This document shows positions 1 through 11,058 of a stretch of DNA of 64,000 nucleotides, in pieces (position 1 is the first letter of the stretch; the number at the start of each line of letters is the position of its first letter). The stretch covers positions 8,282,328-8,346,327 of the forward strand of contig CM037586.1 of the NCBI GenBank assembly GCA_021018995.1, given 5' to 3'. A program made the position numbers and the translations under genes. This DNA is from Chloranthus sessilifolius. Lineage: Eukaryota > Streptophyta > Magnoliopsida > Chloranthales > Chloranthaceae. A model generated the notes under the pieces. The model saw only the letters and a program-made list of their open reading frames with translations. It did no database searches and was not told where the DNA came from.

Positions 1-1525
1 CAAGTTGGGAGAATAGACAATAAGTAGATAGGGATGGATCACATAACATGTTTGAGAAGTGTAAGTTTTCCTCCATCGGAAAGAGAGTTAGACTTCCACC
101 CTTCAGCCCTTCAAGTGATTTTTTTCACCAACCGCTCACAGTACTCTTTTCTTAGTTTACCCTTGAAAAGGGGAACACCCAGATAGTTAGTCGAAAGCGA
201 ACCAGGACTACACCCCATGGTATTCTTATTAGAGAAATGTGATTATTGGGGCTATTTTTAAGAACAAAGAAGAGCTCTTGCAATATTAAGAGATTGACCC
301 AATTCAAGTTTTTTTTTCTTAAATTCCCAAGCAGTGACTTCTTAGAAAATGAATATATCATCCGCAAATAACAGATGAGAGATAACTTTGCCATTTCTTC
401 TCATTGCAAAATCCGACCCTCCTCATTCAAAGATTTAAGCGCCCGGCTAAGAACCTCCTCGATGAGAATAAGGAGGGCAGGAGATAGTGGATCTCCTTGG
501 CGGAGCCCTCCTTTCCCCTTAAAGTACCCAAACACATGGTCTGTAATCATAATAGAGTCCCAACATTTGATGCATCCTGAAATCAACTCACCAAATTTAT
601 TAGAAAAACCAAAGACAAGCAGCACCTTCCCAAGAAAGTCCAACTAATTAATCATATCAAGTTTCAGACAAGATTGCCCCCAATGGTTTTCTTGTCAATA
701 TCATTGATCATCTCATGGGCCAAGAGAACGTTATAAAAAATGCTCTTTCCTTTAATAAAAGCACCTTGCTTCAAAGAAATAACAATAGTAAGAATCATCA
801 ATAAACGATTAGCAATGATTTTTGAATTTTTTTAATAAACAAAATTGCATAGGCTAATGGACGAAGATGATTTATGCCAGTTTGACCAAAACTTAAAGAA
901 TCTAAACGGTGTAGAGAGAGAAGATGGTTGAAAATAAGACAACGATCGGAGGAAATTCTCGCCTCATGGGTCACTGGAGGATGGCCAAAAGAGTTGAGCC
1001 AAGGAATGGAGAAGAGAATAACGATCCAAACGTCCCACGTATGGAGGGCACCTTGACAATTATTGCACCGAGTGAATAGGTTTCCTTTAAATCTGATGTC
1101 CACAAGACTCGGTAGGTTAATGAAGTTTAGGAAGAAATGTGAAGGGAAAGGTTAGACCATAGAGACCGTTTATCAGAAATCGAACAAGCTCCCCGGACAA
1201 CTGCATATTTCACAATCTCACTAACTATTGTGATTTCAAATAGTAAATGTTGAGGGTGGGAATAAATTAGAGATATGTTACTTGGATCACCGTACCCAAA
1301 AAATCAAATGGAGCCATAGGAAGAAGTGGGGTGATTTGAAAAAACCGAGGTTGGCCTAAACTGCTGCAAAATGCCAGAAAAAACTGATGGTGATCGGGCC
1401 ACGGATTCAAGAATAGCACCAAAGATGCATCCATAAGCTTTACGAATTAACTATCTCAGTCATCTTTGGGTTGGATAGTTGGATCTAAGCCAGCTACAGA
1501 ACAAAGTAAACTCTCCACATAACAA
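1..1525 (-). mobile_element. LINE (L1-type) fragment, copy A
   Basis: Read on the minus strand this is a non-LTR retrotransposon cut by the window edge. Its parts match copy B at 11250-13231 block by block: RT thumb near 60-240, RT palm near 400-650, RT fingers near 650-830, endonuclease near 800-1400. At its right edge a short ORF1-like piece (gtaaactctccacataacaa, near 1505) is joined directly to endonuclease sequence, which in copy B lies far away, so copy A is internally rearranged. It then stops at an LTR fragment. Frameshifts and stops make it inactive. Confident as a LINE; the exact right boundary is approximate. Confidence 0.85.
152..1103 (-). pseudogene. LINE ORF2 remnant (endonuclease and reverse transcriptase)
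   Basis: ORF2 of an L1-type element nicks target DNA and reverse transcribes its own RNA. Visible pieces on the minus strand are an endonuclease C-terminal part (798-1103, with DIRFKGNLFTRCNN and a following ARISSDRC-like stretch) and an RT palm block (401-643, with LRQGDPLSPALLILIEEV, the usual plant LINE form of the motif after the palm). A thumb block (152-394) has TIWVFPF in place of the expected YLGVP. The blocks lie in different frames. The catalytic FADD-type motif is not in an open frame that I can see. Copy B carries the same parts in the same order, which supports the assignment. Confidence 0.8.
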
Positions 1526-2335
1526 ACGTGGTATGTTATGCGGAGAGCGTGACATTATTTATCGCCTAAAAATCAATCGATTGATTTCGATCAGAGAGCA
1601 TTTCGTGAAGTATCGTCTAAAACTTGATCGATTGATTAAGACCTGTGAGCATACTATGCCTTAACGTTTAAAATCGATCGATCGAACTGGTATATCGATC
1701 AATCAATTTTAGCCAGTGAGCATTCCGTGAATTTTCTCAAATAGCATGGTGGGATTTTAACTCGATCTCTTTTTAGCCAAAATAATAACATTAAAAAGCA
1801 TCATTCATCACATGCATCACATCTAATCAAACCATTCATTATTTATGCAATAAAAAGTCATATTTATCATGAAAATCACATTTAATTCAATATTTAAGTT
1901 GTAAGGGAAAACATGATTTCTTCATACCTAGATCGATTGTATCTCCGCAATTCGATTAAGATCCTCACTATGACGATGACTCTTAAAGGAGGCGAAGGCC
2001 GCTTGAGAAAAGATGCAAACGTCTCGCCGATCTTTCAAAAAGAAAAGTTCATTTACTTCAAGATCCAAAATAAAAGTTTAAAACCTGCATACCAAGGTTC
2101 AATCCTTTGACCTCTTGACTCTAACTTAAGCCTTTAACCAATAAACTATCACATAATTGATATCAAATAATGACAGAAATAAATATAAGAGTTTGAAAAC
2201 TAAAACATGTATTTTAAATTAAAACGTTTCAAAATTTAAAGCATGCGTTGTATATGTTATTGGGCACATACAAATAATTAGGTGTATCAAAGACATAAGA
2301 TTCGGATCACAACGGGATAAATCCGGGTCATCACA
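1526..2335 (-). mobile_element. Truncated LTR fragment, Tekay/Del-like type
   Basis: The segment ends in gggtcatcaca, very like the end of the solo LTR at 7897-10478 (gggtcattaca), so on the minus strand it would start TGTGATGACCC. It also carries the same kind of ATCGATCGATT motifs (about 1575-1715) as that solo LTR. The other terminus is missing; it abuts the LINE fragment. No TSD can be checked. Family assignment rests on termini and motif content only. Confidence 0.55.
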
Positions 2336-2533
2336 TGCTTAGCTTGGCCCGGTACCCGACCGAAAATGCTTAATAAAATATACTACTTTTTTCGGGCTGG
2401 GTGTGTGGGCCAAAATCTGGCCCTGCCTATTGAGAGCCCTAGTCACAGCTCCAACTTTTTTCCTTCCACTTTAAGAAAGTCGCATCTTAAAGGCACACTG
2501 ATCTTTTTGCCTCCAACTTGCACACGAAAGCGC
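2336..2533. other. Upstream region of the gene fragment
   Basis: The first 100 bases hold GC-rich words (ggcccggtacccgaccg, ttcgggctgggtg, gagagcccta) of a kind that recurs near 3790-3950 and 58020-58440, probably a repeat end. From about 2445 the sequence changes to an unrepeated, promoter-like stretch leading into a TATA box. Confidence 0.4.
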
Positions 2534-2541
2534 TATAAATA
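2534..2541 (+). promoter_or_regulatory. TATA box (tataaata)
   Basis: The sequence cgctataaatagagg is a strong plant TATA box. It lies 95 bases before the ATG of the signal-peptide ORF at 2629, and a CT-rich leader lies between them, a usual arrangement for a plant gene. It would place the transcription start near 2565-2575. Confidence 0.65.
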
Positions 2542-2598
2542 GAGGTCCCCTCCCACACCATTGAACCTATCCATCCACAATCCAAATCTTTATAGACC

Positions 2599-2624
2599 CT
2601 CTCTCTCTCTCTCTCTCTCTCTCT
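2599..2624. repeat. (CT)n microsatellite in 5' leader
   Basis: About 13 CT units lie directly before the ATG. CT-rich leaders are common in plant genes. Confidence 0.9.
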
Positions 2625-2628
2625 AGCC

Positions 2629-2754
2629 ATGGCACATCCTTCTTCCATGCTCGCAATCATTCTCATCTTCGTCGCCGTCGCGACACCATCAGCCTATGCT
2701 CGAATTGAAAACAAACTGCCACTGCCATGGCACATCTTTCTTTTGTCTAAATAA
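2629..2754 (+). pseudogene. Truncated gene encoding a secreted protein N-terminus
   Basis: A 41-codon ORF starts at ATG 2629 in a good context (agccatggc). It begins MAHPSSMLAIILIFVAVATP, followed by SAYA. The charged or polar start, hydrophobic core and small residues before the likely cut after AYA form a clear secretory signal peptide of about 24 residues. The remaining 17 residues end at TAA (2752-2754) with no recognisable domain. An upstream TATA box and CT-rich leader make a real promoter likely. Small secreted families (lipid transfer proteins, pectin methylesterase inhibitors and similar) start this way, but I cannot assign one. The coding part is probably the first exon end of a duplicated or interrupted gene. 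An alternative is an intact short-peptide gene. Confidence 0.5.
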
Positions 2755-2845
2755 GGAGAAACTTTAATGATAAATAAGCTTTTATGTTTTAAATCTCGCT
2801 TGGCAGTAATCTGATTAGTACAGGCTTTAATGATCATAAATTCAT

Positions 2846-3007
2846 AACCTCAAGCGGTTAGGCGAGCTGGCTAGGTACCTATTTTCAAAAGCAGGAGACC
2901 TGAGTTCGAATCCCTTCCCCCCTATGGGTGCCCCATGATCTCAACATCTATTTTGTGAAAGGAAGATGGGGGACCAAAAACAGAATCTATCTTTTGCTTA
3001 AAAAAAG
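2846..3007 (+). mobile_element. tRNA-derived SINE-like unit
   Basis: A box-A-like stretch (caagcggttaggc, near 2850) is followed about 50 bases later by a good box B (gagttcgaatccc, near 2903). The unit ends in an A-rich tail (cttaaaaaaag, near 3005). This is the layout of a tRNA-derived SINE with an internal Pol III promoter. I could not find a convincing target duplication. Confidence 0.45.
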
Positions 3008-3189
3008 TCTAACAATTTTTTATAATGGAAATTTGTGTGTTCTTCACAAGAATGATTGAAAACACTTCACCATTGAGTGCTTTGACAGAGATGATAGAGA
3101 TCGTCTCTAATCTCAATCATCCTCAAGTCCATCATGCATTCATTTTCTTATTCCATGTGACATATCCCAAAAATTGACCCCAAAATCAT

Positions 3190-3191
<2 letters not shown>

Positions 3192-3253
<62 letters not shown>
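3192..3253. repeat. (TA)n microsatellite
   Basis: About 31 uninterrupted TA units. The Tyr-Ile ORFs read through it on both strands are artefacts. Confidence 0.97.
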
Positions 3254-3256
<3 letters not shown>

Positions 3257-3269
3257 AAAAACAAAACAA

Positions 3270-3442
3270 AAAGTCTCAGGTCGAAATCGAGACACATTGG
3301 CCGATACAGTCCCATATCGACCGATACGTATCGGCGATACCAATGCAAGATACCGATACGTATCGGTTTTGCTATTATCCTAACAAAACACTTAAAAATG
3401 CTCATTCTGAAGTCAGAAAGATAAAAGACAAAATACCCCTCT
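3270..3442. mobile_element. CCGATACGTATCGG-type MITE remnant
   Basis: Two palindromic ccgatacgtatcgg words (near 3321 and 3353) lie in a short segment ending gacaaaatacccct. The same words flank the Athila insertion at 28338-28461 and 45668-45753, and a related unit lies at 59482-59774. This fits a small non-coding DNA transposon family; the left end is lost against the TA repeat. Confidence 0.45.
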
Positions 3443-4119
3443 AAACTAGGATAGTAAAAATTTAACAACACAGGAATTTGATATTTTCTGGGAAGAGCTC
3501 AGAAAAATCGGGAATTTGGCCAAACTCAAGAACACAACTCAAAAAAGCTAGAATTATGAGTAAGCTCAAAATTGTAGGATTCCCAACTCATAAGATTCTG
3601 AGCTTTTTTAAGAAAAGCTAAAAATCACTCGAATGAGCTAGCCCCTTAAAGGATTATATATTTTCATTTTTTAACTCTACAATTTCCTGGAAATAGATAT
3701 TAACCTCTTATTAAAAATTCAAAATATAACAATATTTCTATTTTTATATAATATAGAGTTAATTTTTGTAAATGAATAAGTAATTTATAAATAAATGGGT
3801 CGGGCCGGACTTATGCTTTGAAAGTTCATGACGGGTCGGGCTTGGGGTTATGGTCATAAGCTCGTCAAGTGCTCAGGGCTGGGCTTGGGCTGAATTCAAA
3901 TCTGTCAGGCCGGGCTTATGTTTATTCTAGCACGGCCCAAGCTACCTCTAAATGAGAATTGGTACAAGCACACAACTTTTTCTCCCCACGCACCCAAAAG
4001 AAAGATAAAACACGTGATAAACACAAGTAGCAAAAAAGTAGGTGCGAATAAGAGAAATGTAATTTTATTCGCACCTATCGAATTAATAAGGGCACCTTGC
4101 TGAAAAAAATTAACTGCTT
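3443..4119. other. No gene recognised
   Basis: AT-rich sequence with two GC-rich words (gggtcgggccggactt near 3800 and ggccgggcttatg near 3908) that resemble repeat ends seen elsewhere in the window. No ORF with family resemblance. Confidence 0.6.
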
Positions 4120-4460
4120 AGATCAGACAATAGAGATCTTTTTTTCGTCTCAATCTTTCACACAATGGATCTTGAGACAATAATTAACGGTTAGAACAGG
4201 TTTTTATTCCACACGCAACACATCCAAAAAAGGGACCTGAAAATCACACACATTCCCGCTCAAACATAATTTTCATGTCACTTTTTCACATGTGCGCCAC
4301 ATGGATAAAAAACTGACCATCTGACACGCCCATGATGATTCAACTTAGTCAATGATTTTCATGTTAGATGGTAGGCCCATGATCTCAAGATTCATTGTAT
4401 GGAAGATTGGGGCAAATAATAATCTCTATCGTCCGATTCAAAGTAGTCAACATTTTAAGC
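4120..4460. mobile_element. Fold-back MITE, 'ATCTCAAGATC' family
   Basis: The left arm (caatctttcacacaatggat, cttgag, near 4150) and right arm (atgatctcaagattcattgt, then ggaagattgg, near 4380) are inverted copies around a centre near 4270. The same arms recur at 4830-5240, 6460-6690, 49170-49500, 53400-53700 and three times in 56850-57725. Non-coding and palindromic over most of its length, so MITE-like; no TSD established. Confidence 0.6.
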
Positions 4461-4489
4461 ATGTGAAACCCAAGTTGAGAAGGTTCGTG

Positions 4490-4740
4490 GTTTGTAAACC
4501 CATTGACGGCGTACTTGGACAACGGAGATCGATTTTTATCCCAATATTCCACACAATTGTTCTTCACAGTTCACACCATCAAACTGTTAATGCTGTACCT
4601 GGTATTGATGGTTTGATTTTTATCCCAATAAAAGTTTGAACCTAGTGTTGACGGTTTGATGATGTGAAGATCAATCGTGTCGAATATTGGGATAAAAATC
4701 GATCCCCATCGTCCAAGTATGCCATCAATAGGTTTACAGT
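4490..4740. repeat. Inverted repeat core
   Basis: The left arm (gatcgatttttatcccaata, near 4528) is matched by an inverted copy (tattgggataaaaatcgatc, near 4684). Further pairing extends out to tttgtaaaccc on the left and aggtttacagt on the right. The same core lies at 53070-53260, so this belongs to the larger fold-back element described at 49065-53812. Confidence 0.65.
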
Positions 4741-5289
4741 CAATGCACAATCAATAATTGGGTAGGTGTGAAGGGATGTCCTAAACAAAAAGAAAAGAGA
4801 AACCCATATCAACTAGCTTTCAATAATCAAAGTGTATTTGTATTTACAAACTAGGAGCCTTCTCAACGTCAGTTTCACATGGTTAAATTGTTGACTACTT
4901 TGAAATGGATGATGGAGATTATTATTTGCCCCACCTTCTATATAATGAATCTTGAGATAATGAGCCTACCATCAAGCGGTCATACTTTTACTTTACATGA
5001 CCCACATCTTGAAAAGTGATCCGAGAATCACATTTGATGAATCCTATGATCATGTTCACTTTTTAGGGTGTATACAATGTAGAATATTAAAATCTGACCG
5101 TCTGCTAGCAGACCATGATCCCAAGATAGTTTGAGTGAAAGATTGGAGAGAAAAACGATTTCCATCATTTGATTCAAAGTAGTCAATGAATTGAGCACAT
5201 AAAACTCGGGATGAGAAAGAAGATTCTTGGCTATAAATACATTGACTCATAATCAAATGCGTAGAGCACTGCAATGGGGCGAGAGAGAT
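4741..5289. mobile_element. Fold-back element arm, copy 1
   Basis: This stretch reads almost in step with 53250-53810: aagggatgtcctaaacaa, then gtatttgtatttacaaact, then the MITE-like arms with attattatttgcccca and gatagtttgagtgaaagatt. It is the right arm of the same long fold-back element found intact on both sides at 49065-53812. No coding content. Confidence 0.65.
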
Positions 5290-5930
5290 AGAGTGTAACG
5301 ACTAGGGATTTTTTTTTTTGGTTTTATAGATGAGGCTAAAAGTGTTGAAGTTTAGTCCTACATGGGTATTCATAGACTCGTCTCTTTTCTTATAAGGTTC
5401 TGGGTTCCTCTCGGCCCCTCCACTTATAGCGTAATTGAAATTCCCTTTTAAAGTTGAAATTCATAAAATTCAATAATATATGACTTTCACCCACTTCACT
5501 ATAATTTTCACTTCAACCAGCTTTAGAGCCCACTAGTCGAGTAAATTAAATCTCTCCAATTATTCACAATACACTCGTAGTAAGTGTGTAACCCTTAGAA
5601 AGCTTTAGAATTGACTTCTTAAATGTATCTTTTTCAAAATCTTCCTTTATATGCCAAGCTCTTCTAGAAAAATTTTAGATCAATGACACTTGTGAAAAAT
5701 CAGAGTTGTTTTAAAGAGAAAGAGGACAATGCTAGTCCTTCTTGATGGACCAATTTTAAAGAGAAGTTCTATATTCGTCAGTATCCAATGGTCTATTTAG
5801 GACCAATTTCTCTATAAATTGAGCCTATCTCTTCGAAAGTAGCTAAAAAAATATTAGTCTTGACTAAATTCTATTCAATTGCTTCCTCAAACATCCCTTG
5901 GCATTAAAAAATCTTCGGTGTTTCAGCTGG
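5290..5930. repeat. Segment duplicated at 54420-54990
   Basis: Shared landmarks include ttagtcctac, cacttatagc, ttttagatcaatgacact (with small changes) and gaaagtagctaaaaaaat. The order is the same in both copies. Together with the preceding fold-back arm this makes a dispersed duplication of about 1.6 kb in all. Confidence 0.65.
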
Positions 5931-6459
5931 GGCTGTCAAATGAAGGCCTGAACTTGGCCCCGATTAAACTGATCAAAACAATGCATCCGTACTCCACATG
6001 GCACCAAAATGTATTTTGAATGTAGCTTTGCGTGTATCTTGGAGGATGGTCACCCTCCTCCATTAGAGTACCTAATCCCATATATATCTCACTTACATAT
6101 AAAAGAGGACTTCACATCATAAAATAGTTATTAAAATCTCAAACAATAAAGACTTCATTTTGGTGGGGAACTTTAATGCGACCATGTCCTAGATCCCTTC
6201 AAAATCATTAAAGATTGTGTTTCATATTTCACGCAACAGATTTTGAGAAGTTAGATTGTGTTTCATATTTCACGTAATGAGAAGTTGTTTAGAGATCTCA
6301 CAATGGAATCAAATAGTAACCGTATAATAGAGTTTCATATTTCACGTAACAGATTTTGAGTAGTTGTTTGGAGATCTTTGACACAGAATCAAATAGTGAC
6401 ATAACAATAGATGAGCTATGATTACTCATATATCTAGAATAAATGCTCTTTCACATGAA
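5931..6459. repeat. Short tandem copies of a 'tttcatatttcacg' unit
   Basis: Three imperfect copies of gtttcatatttcacg plus a following aacagattttgag-type stretch lie near 6210, 6257 and 6330. The rest of the segment has no recognisable content. Confidence 0.5.
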
Positions 6460-6690
6460 AAAATTGTCTTGAATCAGATAGATTTCATTTTTCGTATAAT
6501 CGGCCCAATAGATTTTGAGATCATGCCGCATCTATTAGACGGTTAAATATTTATTCCATGCGACACACATCCCCAAAAGTGACCGTGTGACAGGTATGCC
6601 ATGACCTCAAGATCTATTTTGTGGGAGATTGGTACGAAGAATGATCTCCATCGTCTGATTCAAGTTAGTCAACAATTTTTTTTCCAATGT
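6460..6690. mobile_element. Fold-back MITE, 'ATCTCAAGATC' family
   Basis: The left arm (aatagattttgagatcatg, near 6509) pairs with the right arm (catgacctcaagatctattt, near 6600) about a centre near 6560. It ends in the family's usual tgatctccatcgtctgattc. Confidence 0.6.
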
Positions 6691-7896
6691 GTGTTCTTCG
6701 TAAGAGAAACTGATGGAAATAACGCAACCCTAAAAGTAATTAATTGTTCAAAACTACAATATATATGTTTTTCTTGTAAATAATCTCACATAACCTTCTA
6801 TCCAATTCAAGAGTAGTTAAACTATATGAACCAACTTCAAGCATATGCATCTTGATTATGATTTACTGCTTTAAGTCGTATTGTCTTCATCTTATAAGCT
6901 CTAATCGTATACATTTTATTTGAGCTTGAGTTGCACTTTTTTTTGTAGAACAAAATATAAAAACATAATAGATTTATTAAGAAGCAGAATATCTAACAAA
7001 ACTTATTTTTTTTTTAACATAATAAGTGTTAATTAATTTATTAATATATGTGGGTACTCAACACTTATTTAATATTCAATAATATCCGTGCACCGATTGA
7101 GCAATAGCTCAACTGATATCCTCGTGATTTGAGATGAGAAATCATTCTCATCCGGTGAGGAAAAATGGTACCCAAGACAAATACGGTATCGTTAGATTCA
7201 TTTCTTAACCCTCAGCATATTACAAAACAAACCTATGCAAGTTAGCAAAATTTTGGTTTATGATGGCGTACGAGATAAAAGCTTGCTCTTCATAATAAAT
7301 GATGTACCTGTATCCCGTTGAATCCGTAATAGCTATGCAAATACCCTGACCTTCTTGGCCACATGCTGCTTTCATGTCGCGGACAATACAAAAAGGGTCT
7401 TGAAAAAACGTTCGATGGCCACTGCCTTATTATGTTTACATTTTTGGGACTTATGCTTAGTCTTAGCAATATCTTACCGTCTGAAGATAAGAATGAGATC
7501 TAAAAGATCTATTAGGTGGAAGATTTGAACGAAAATCAATATTTATCATCTAATTCTAAGCCGTAAACAGTTCTGCGCAGAGACGCATAGTTGGGATGAA
7601 GGAATCCATTTTTTCAAATGGAAAAGGTGTATATGGGACGAACTCATGCACTCCAATCCCATATCCCATGACACATGGCATGTAAACAAGTGTTAAAAAT
7701 TTAATTTTTTGTTTGTAGATTGTGGTCAAAGTTTATATATTGCCCCGCATCGAATTTTTTTTCCTTTAAGTACATTTTGAAGGATAGATGTCTACCAAAT
7801 CATATCCAAATTTTATGCGTGGCCTCTAAACATCCCCGAACAAATTGCACTGGTACCCGATCCCTTGTATGAGTGCTACATGGACCTCACCTACCT
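6691..7896. other. No gene recognised
   Basis: AT-rich sequence without a supported ORF. A half-copy of the fold-back family is suggested near 7495-7565 (gatctaaaagatctattagg). Nothing else identified. Confidence 0.55.
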
Positions 7897-10478
7897 TGTG
7901 ACAGCCCAGATTTTCGCACCCGAAAACTCGTATTATCAGGATTATACTCTGAATGATTCTCAGAACATGACAAAAAATGTCTGTTCATCCAGCGAAAAAT
8001 CAGAGCAGACACTATCAAAGAAGCAGATAGAGTCATTATATAAGACATTTAAAAGAAAGAGAAACACAAGTATATATATAAAAAAGAATATAAATCTATA
8101 AAATATGAACTAAGAAGAACCACCAATGATGTACATCCATCATACAAAATCAATAGATCCTAATAATGGTTCTCATAAGATGTATTCAATAATAGCTAAA
8201 AGTAATTACTGAGTTTAATACAAAACGGTGGCCACAAGACCAATAATCCAAAATGCGAATACAGATCCCAAAAATACAAAACTAAGTACCCTAGTTACGG
8301 ATAAAACTCGTCAGATGGGATATCAGTGTCCTCCTCCTCCTCAACCTCTGCCCCAGGCTGGTAATCTTGGACACTCTCAGTGCCTGGCGCCTAAGTCTTA
8401 GAATCTAAGATATTAAAAATATGGTGAGCTAACCATCTAAGCTCAATAAAAGAAATTCAGTTAAATTTGCATCTAAAATATAAAACATGATTTGTAGAAC
8501 ATAACTCAGAATAGATGATCAAGGACAGAAAATGTAGACAGAAATAATCAGATGGCAGATGCTAAATTTTAAAGAGCAGAATAGATGCAGAGTGTCAAAC
8601 ATCAGACAGAAGTTTCAAAGCTTTCAAATGCTATGCATACAGTATTTAGTGACTTAAATAATATACTTAAGCAACTCCCGTGAATATTGCACATGGTAGC
8701 CAGATGTGTCGATGGGTAACCTCGACCATCGTCGTTCAATGAATAATTTCGAGTGTTTGCATCAAGTCTCTACTAAGGAAAGCAACTTGTGCCATTGGGT
8801 TTTCAAATCAGATACACGAATATCCCGTCGTGCCGATCGTGGGTATCCTGTCATGCGAGGGAGATTCGTCACATAAACTTTAAATCAATACACATAAAGA
8901 CCTCAGAATCAGATGACATAATCGGATAACAAAATCAGATGACAGAATTAGATAACAGAACTTTTATCATATACAAGGCATACTTTTAAAAGACGAAAAT
9001 CAGATACAGATACTCAGAAAACATGCAGCCAAAATAAGATATAAGTTAAGTTGAAATTCTCCTACCTCAGATCAAGTCTTTCTAAGCAAATTCAAAACTT
9101 TCTAAGATGTCCTGGTCTTGACCTAAACCATACGTATAGTATACTAAGTGTCAGGATACAATTTGGCATACCGCCTAGTAGTGTTTTTCCCAGAAAACCA
9201 AAACAGGCAAAAACAGAGAATTCGATCGATCAATCTCCGTGTTTGATCGATCGGATTCACATCTGATCGAACAACACATCATTTGATCGATCGGATGCCT
9301 CACTCCTAAGCAGAAAGATAAGAGGGAATCTAATCTATCGAAAACCAACCTTCCACACCTATAGAACAGAGGAAAATTTGATCGATCAAACCCTATGCTT
9401 GATCGATCGGATTTCTAAAAGTAAAAAATTCAGAAAAATAGGCCTCCTGTTCTATCGTTTATTAATAAAATTCGATCGATCAATCTTACCATTCGATCGA
9501 TCAATTTTTAATTGATTGATCAGTTCACACTTGATCGATTACTTTATTTTCTGATCGATCAGTGCCAAATTCGATCGATCAAAACACCAATTTGATCGAT
9601 CGAGCACATCGGGTCTGAACTTCTCAAAAATACTGCCCTTCTGTTTTCAAATGGAGTATATATAAATCGATCGATCAAAACTTAAATTTGATCGATCGGA
9701 CTACAGATTGATCGATATATTACTCAAATTGATCGATCGGATATGACAGTAAAGCTGTCATTAATGGGGTTGTTGAATCATAACCCTTTCCAACCTTAAC
9801 CTTTATGATTCTACACGAATCATTCAAGCACACTAAACACACGTATTTAATGATATCTACACTACAGAAAATCCATAATGACTCACCTCTTTGATGGTTG
9901 TTTCCTTGGTTCATTGAGCTTTCGGTTCGAGGTGGGTTTCAAATTCAAACTCGAGAGTTTGTCAAGGCGAGTTCTCCAATGAACCAGAGATACAAATCCC
10001 GCTAACGCACATATGCGTATCGCCCTTCTCAAGCATATTCAATGCCCACAAGTCGATTCCTTCACGCATAAAATTAGAAGGTCCGTAACTTAGGGTTTCT
10101 CGAGCTTGGCTCAGCGGTGGAAGTTCTCTAGCTATAGCTTTGTAGGCAAGGGTTCAAAGCAAGGAGATAAGGTATCAGTTATTCCTAACCTTCTTTCTCT
10201 TATAAGCTATTAATGGAAATATCTAAAATATTTTCATCTCTTATTCATTCACTCCGATGTTGAGCGCACACACCACACTCAGGCGTATCATATTCTACTA
10301 AAGGTACAATCAGATCTCAGATTCGTGTCACACGTGACCTCTCACTTCACACACTCACGGATTAAAAGTCTTTTAAATTAATATTCCTATTTTCAAAATT
10401 TTAAATTTGTCTCAATTTTCATGCCAAACATGTATATCAAAACAGTCGAGTTCCATTTAGAATTTTAGGGTCATTACA
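7897..10478 (-). mobile_element. Solo LTR with intact TSD (tacct)
   Basis: The 2,582-bp unit starts tgtgacagccc and ends gggtcattaca, and is flanked on both sides by tacct (7892-7896 and 10479-10483). Tekay/Del-type Ty3 LTRs usually begin TGTAATGACCC and end with GTCACA, which puts this copy on the minus strand. There are no gag-pol sequences, so it is a solo LTR left by recombination between two LTRs. It carries a dense GATCGATC array. The family is inferred from termini; the boundary call is strong because the TSD is exact. Confidence 0.85.
9217..9745. repeat. GATCGATC palindrome array inside solo LTR
   Basis: About 13 to 15 copies of the 8-bp palindrome gatcgatc, usually as ttgatcgatcgg or ttcgatcgatcaa, lie in about 530 bp at irregular spacing of roughly 20-90 bp. 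Intervening sequence is unique, so this is not a simple satellite or a CRISPR array. Confidence 0.85.
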
Positions 10479-10582
10479 TACCTAATGCAGTTACCACCTA
10501 CCTAATTCAAATGCATAAATCTATCATGCATTAATTCCAACTCACATCCCCCTAACTTCGGGCCATGTCTCTTGGGTTTCTT

Positions 10583-10647
<65 letters not shown>

Positions 10648-10793
10648 TTTATTTTTCTTATTTGTTTGCACACAAAGTATATAATTTTTACATGTTTTTC
10701 ATTGAATTATTATCAATATATATAATGATAATTATAGACTTAATTTTGAAACAATAAAATATATATTACTACACTAATATACAACAGGTACAA
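10479..10793. repeat. Flank with (AT)n microsatellite
   Basis: An (AT)n tract of about 28 units runs from about 10587 to 10642. The remainder is AT-rich with no recognisable feature. The 61-residue Ile-Tyr ORF here is an artefact of the repeat. Confidence 0.9.
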
Positions 10794-10806
10794 GTTAGCA
10801 GAGCTT

Positions 10807-11058
10807 ACCAAAGAGGCATTAGCCCAGTTGGTAACTTCCCTCTATTGTGAGGGAGGGGGTCGTGGGTTTGATACTCGTCCTCCACGCAGTTTCCCACCCT
10901 TGTCTTTACAAGGTGTAGGTTGGGTTATGCTAGTTAACCCTCACCATTGTAGTTGGTGCTCCCTTACACTGCTCCCCAACTGTCATATGTGTATGTGTGC
11001 CTGCTCCTTGGTTCTCGAGGCTGTCTCAGCCTAAAAATGGCGGTATCAAAAAAAAAAA
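10807..11058 (+). mobile_element. tRNA-derived SINE with 13-bp TSD
   Basis: The unit is flanked by gttagcagagctt at 10794-10806 and again at 11059-11071. It contains a box-A-like ttagcccagttggta near 10818 and a box-B-like gtgggtttgatactcg near 10863, and ends with a run of about 11 A before the second TSD copy. These are the marks of target-primed insertion of a Pol III-transcribed SINE. Body length of about 252 bp is normal for plant SINEs. Confidence 0.85.

Noticed and set aside
2846..2920. A true tRNA gene
   Set aside because: Boxes A and B are present, but no cloverleaf acceptor stem closes and an A-rich tail follows, so SINE-like is better.
3140..3471. Overlapping ORFs rich in Tyr-Ile on both strands
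   Set aside because: They read through the (TA)n microsatellite; the same holds for 10572-10757.
7085..7170. Third SINE (caatagctcaactgata)
   Set aside because: No box B at the right distance, no tail and no TSD.
9217..9745. GATCGATC array as a CRISPR-like array
   Set aside because: Irregular spacing, 8-bp repeats and location in a plant LTR exclude it.
10818..10880. A true tRNA gene in the second SINE
   Set aside because: Flanking 13-bp TSD and A-tail show a SINE.
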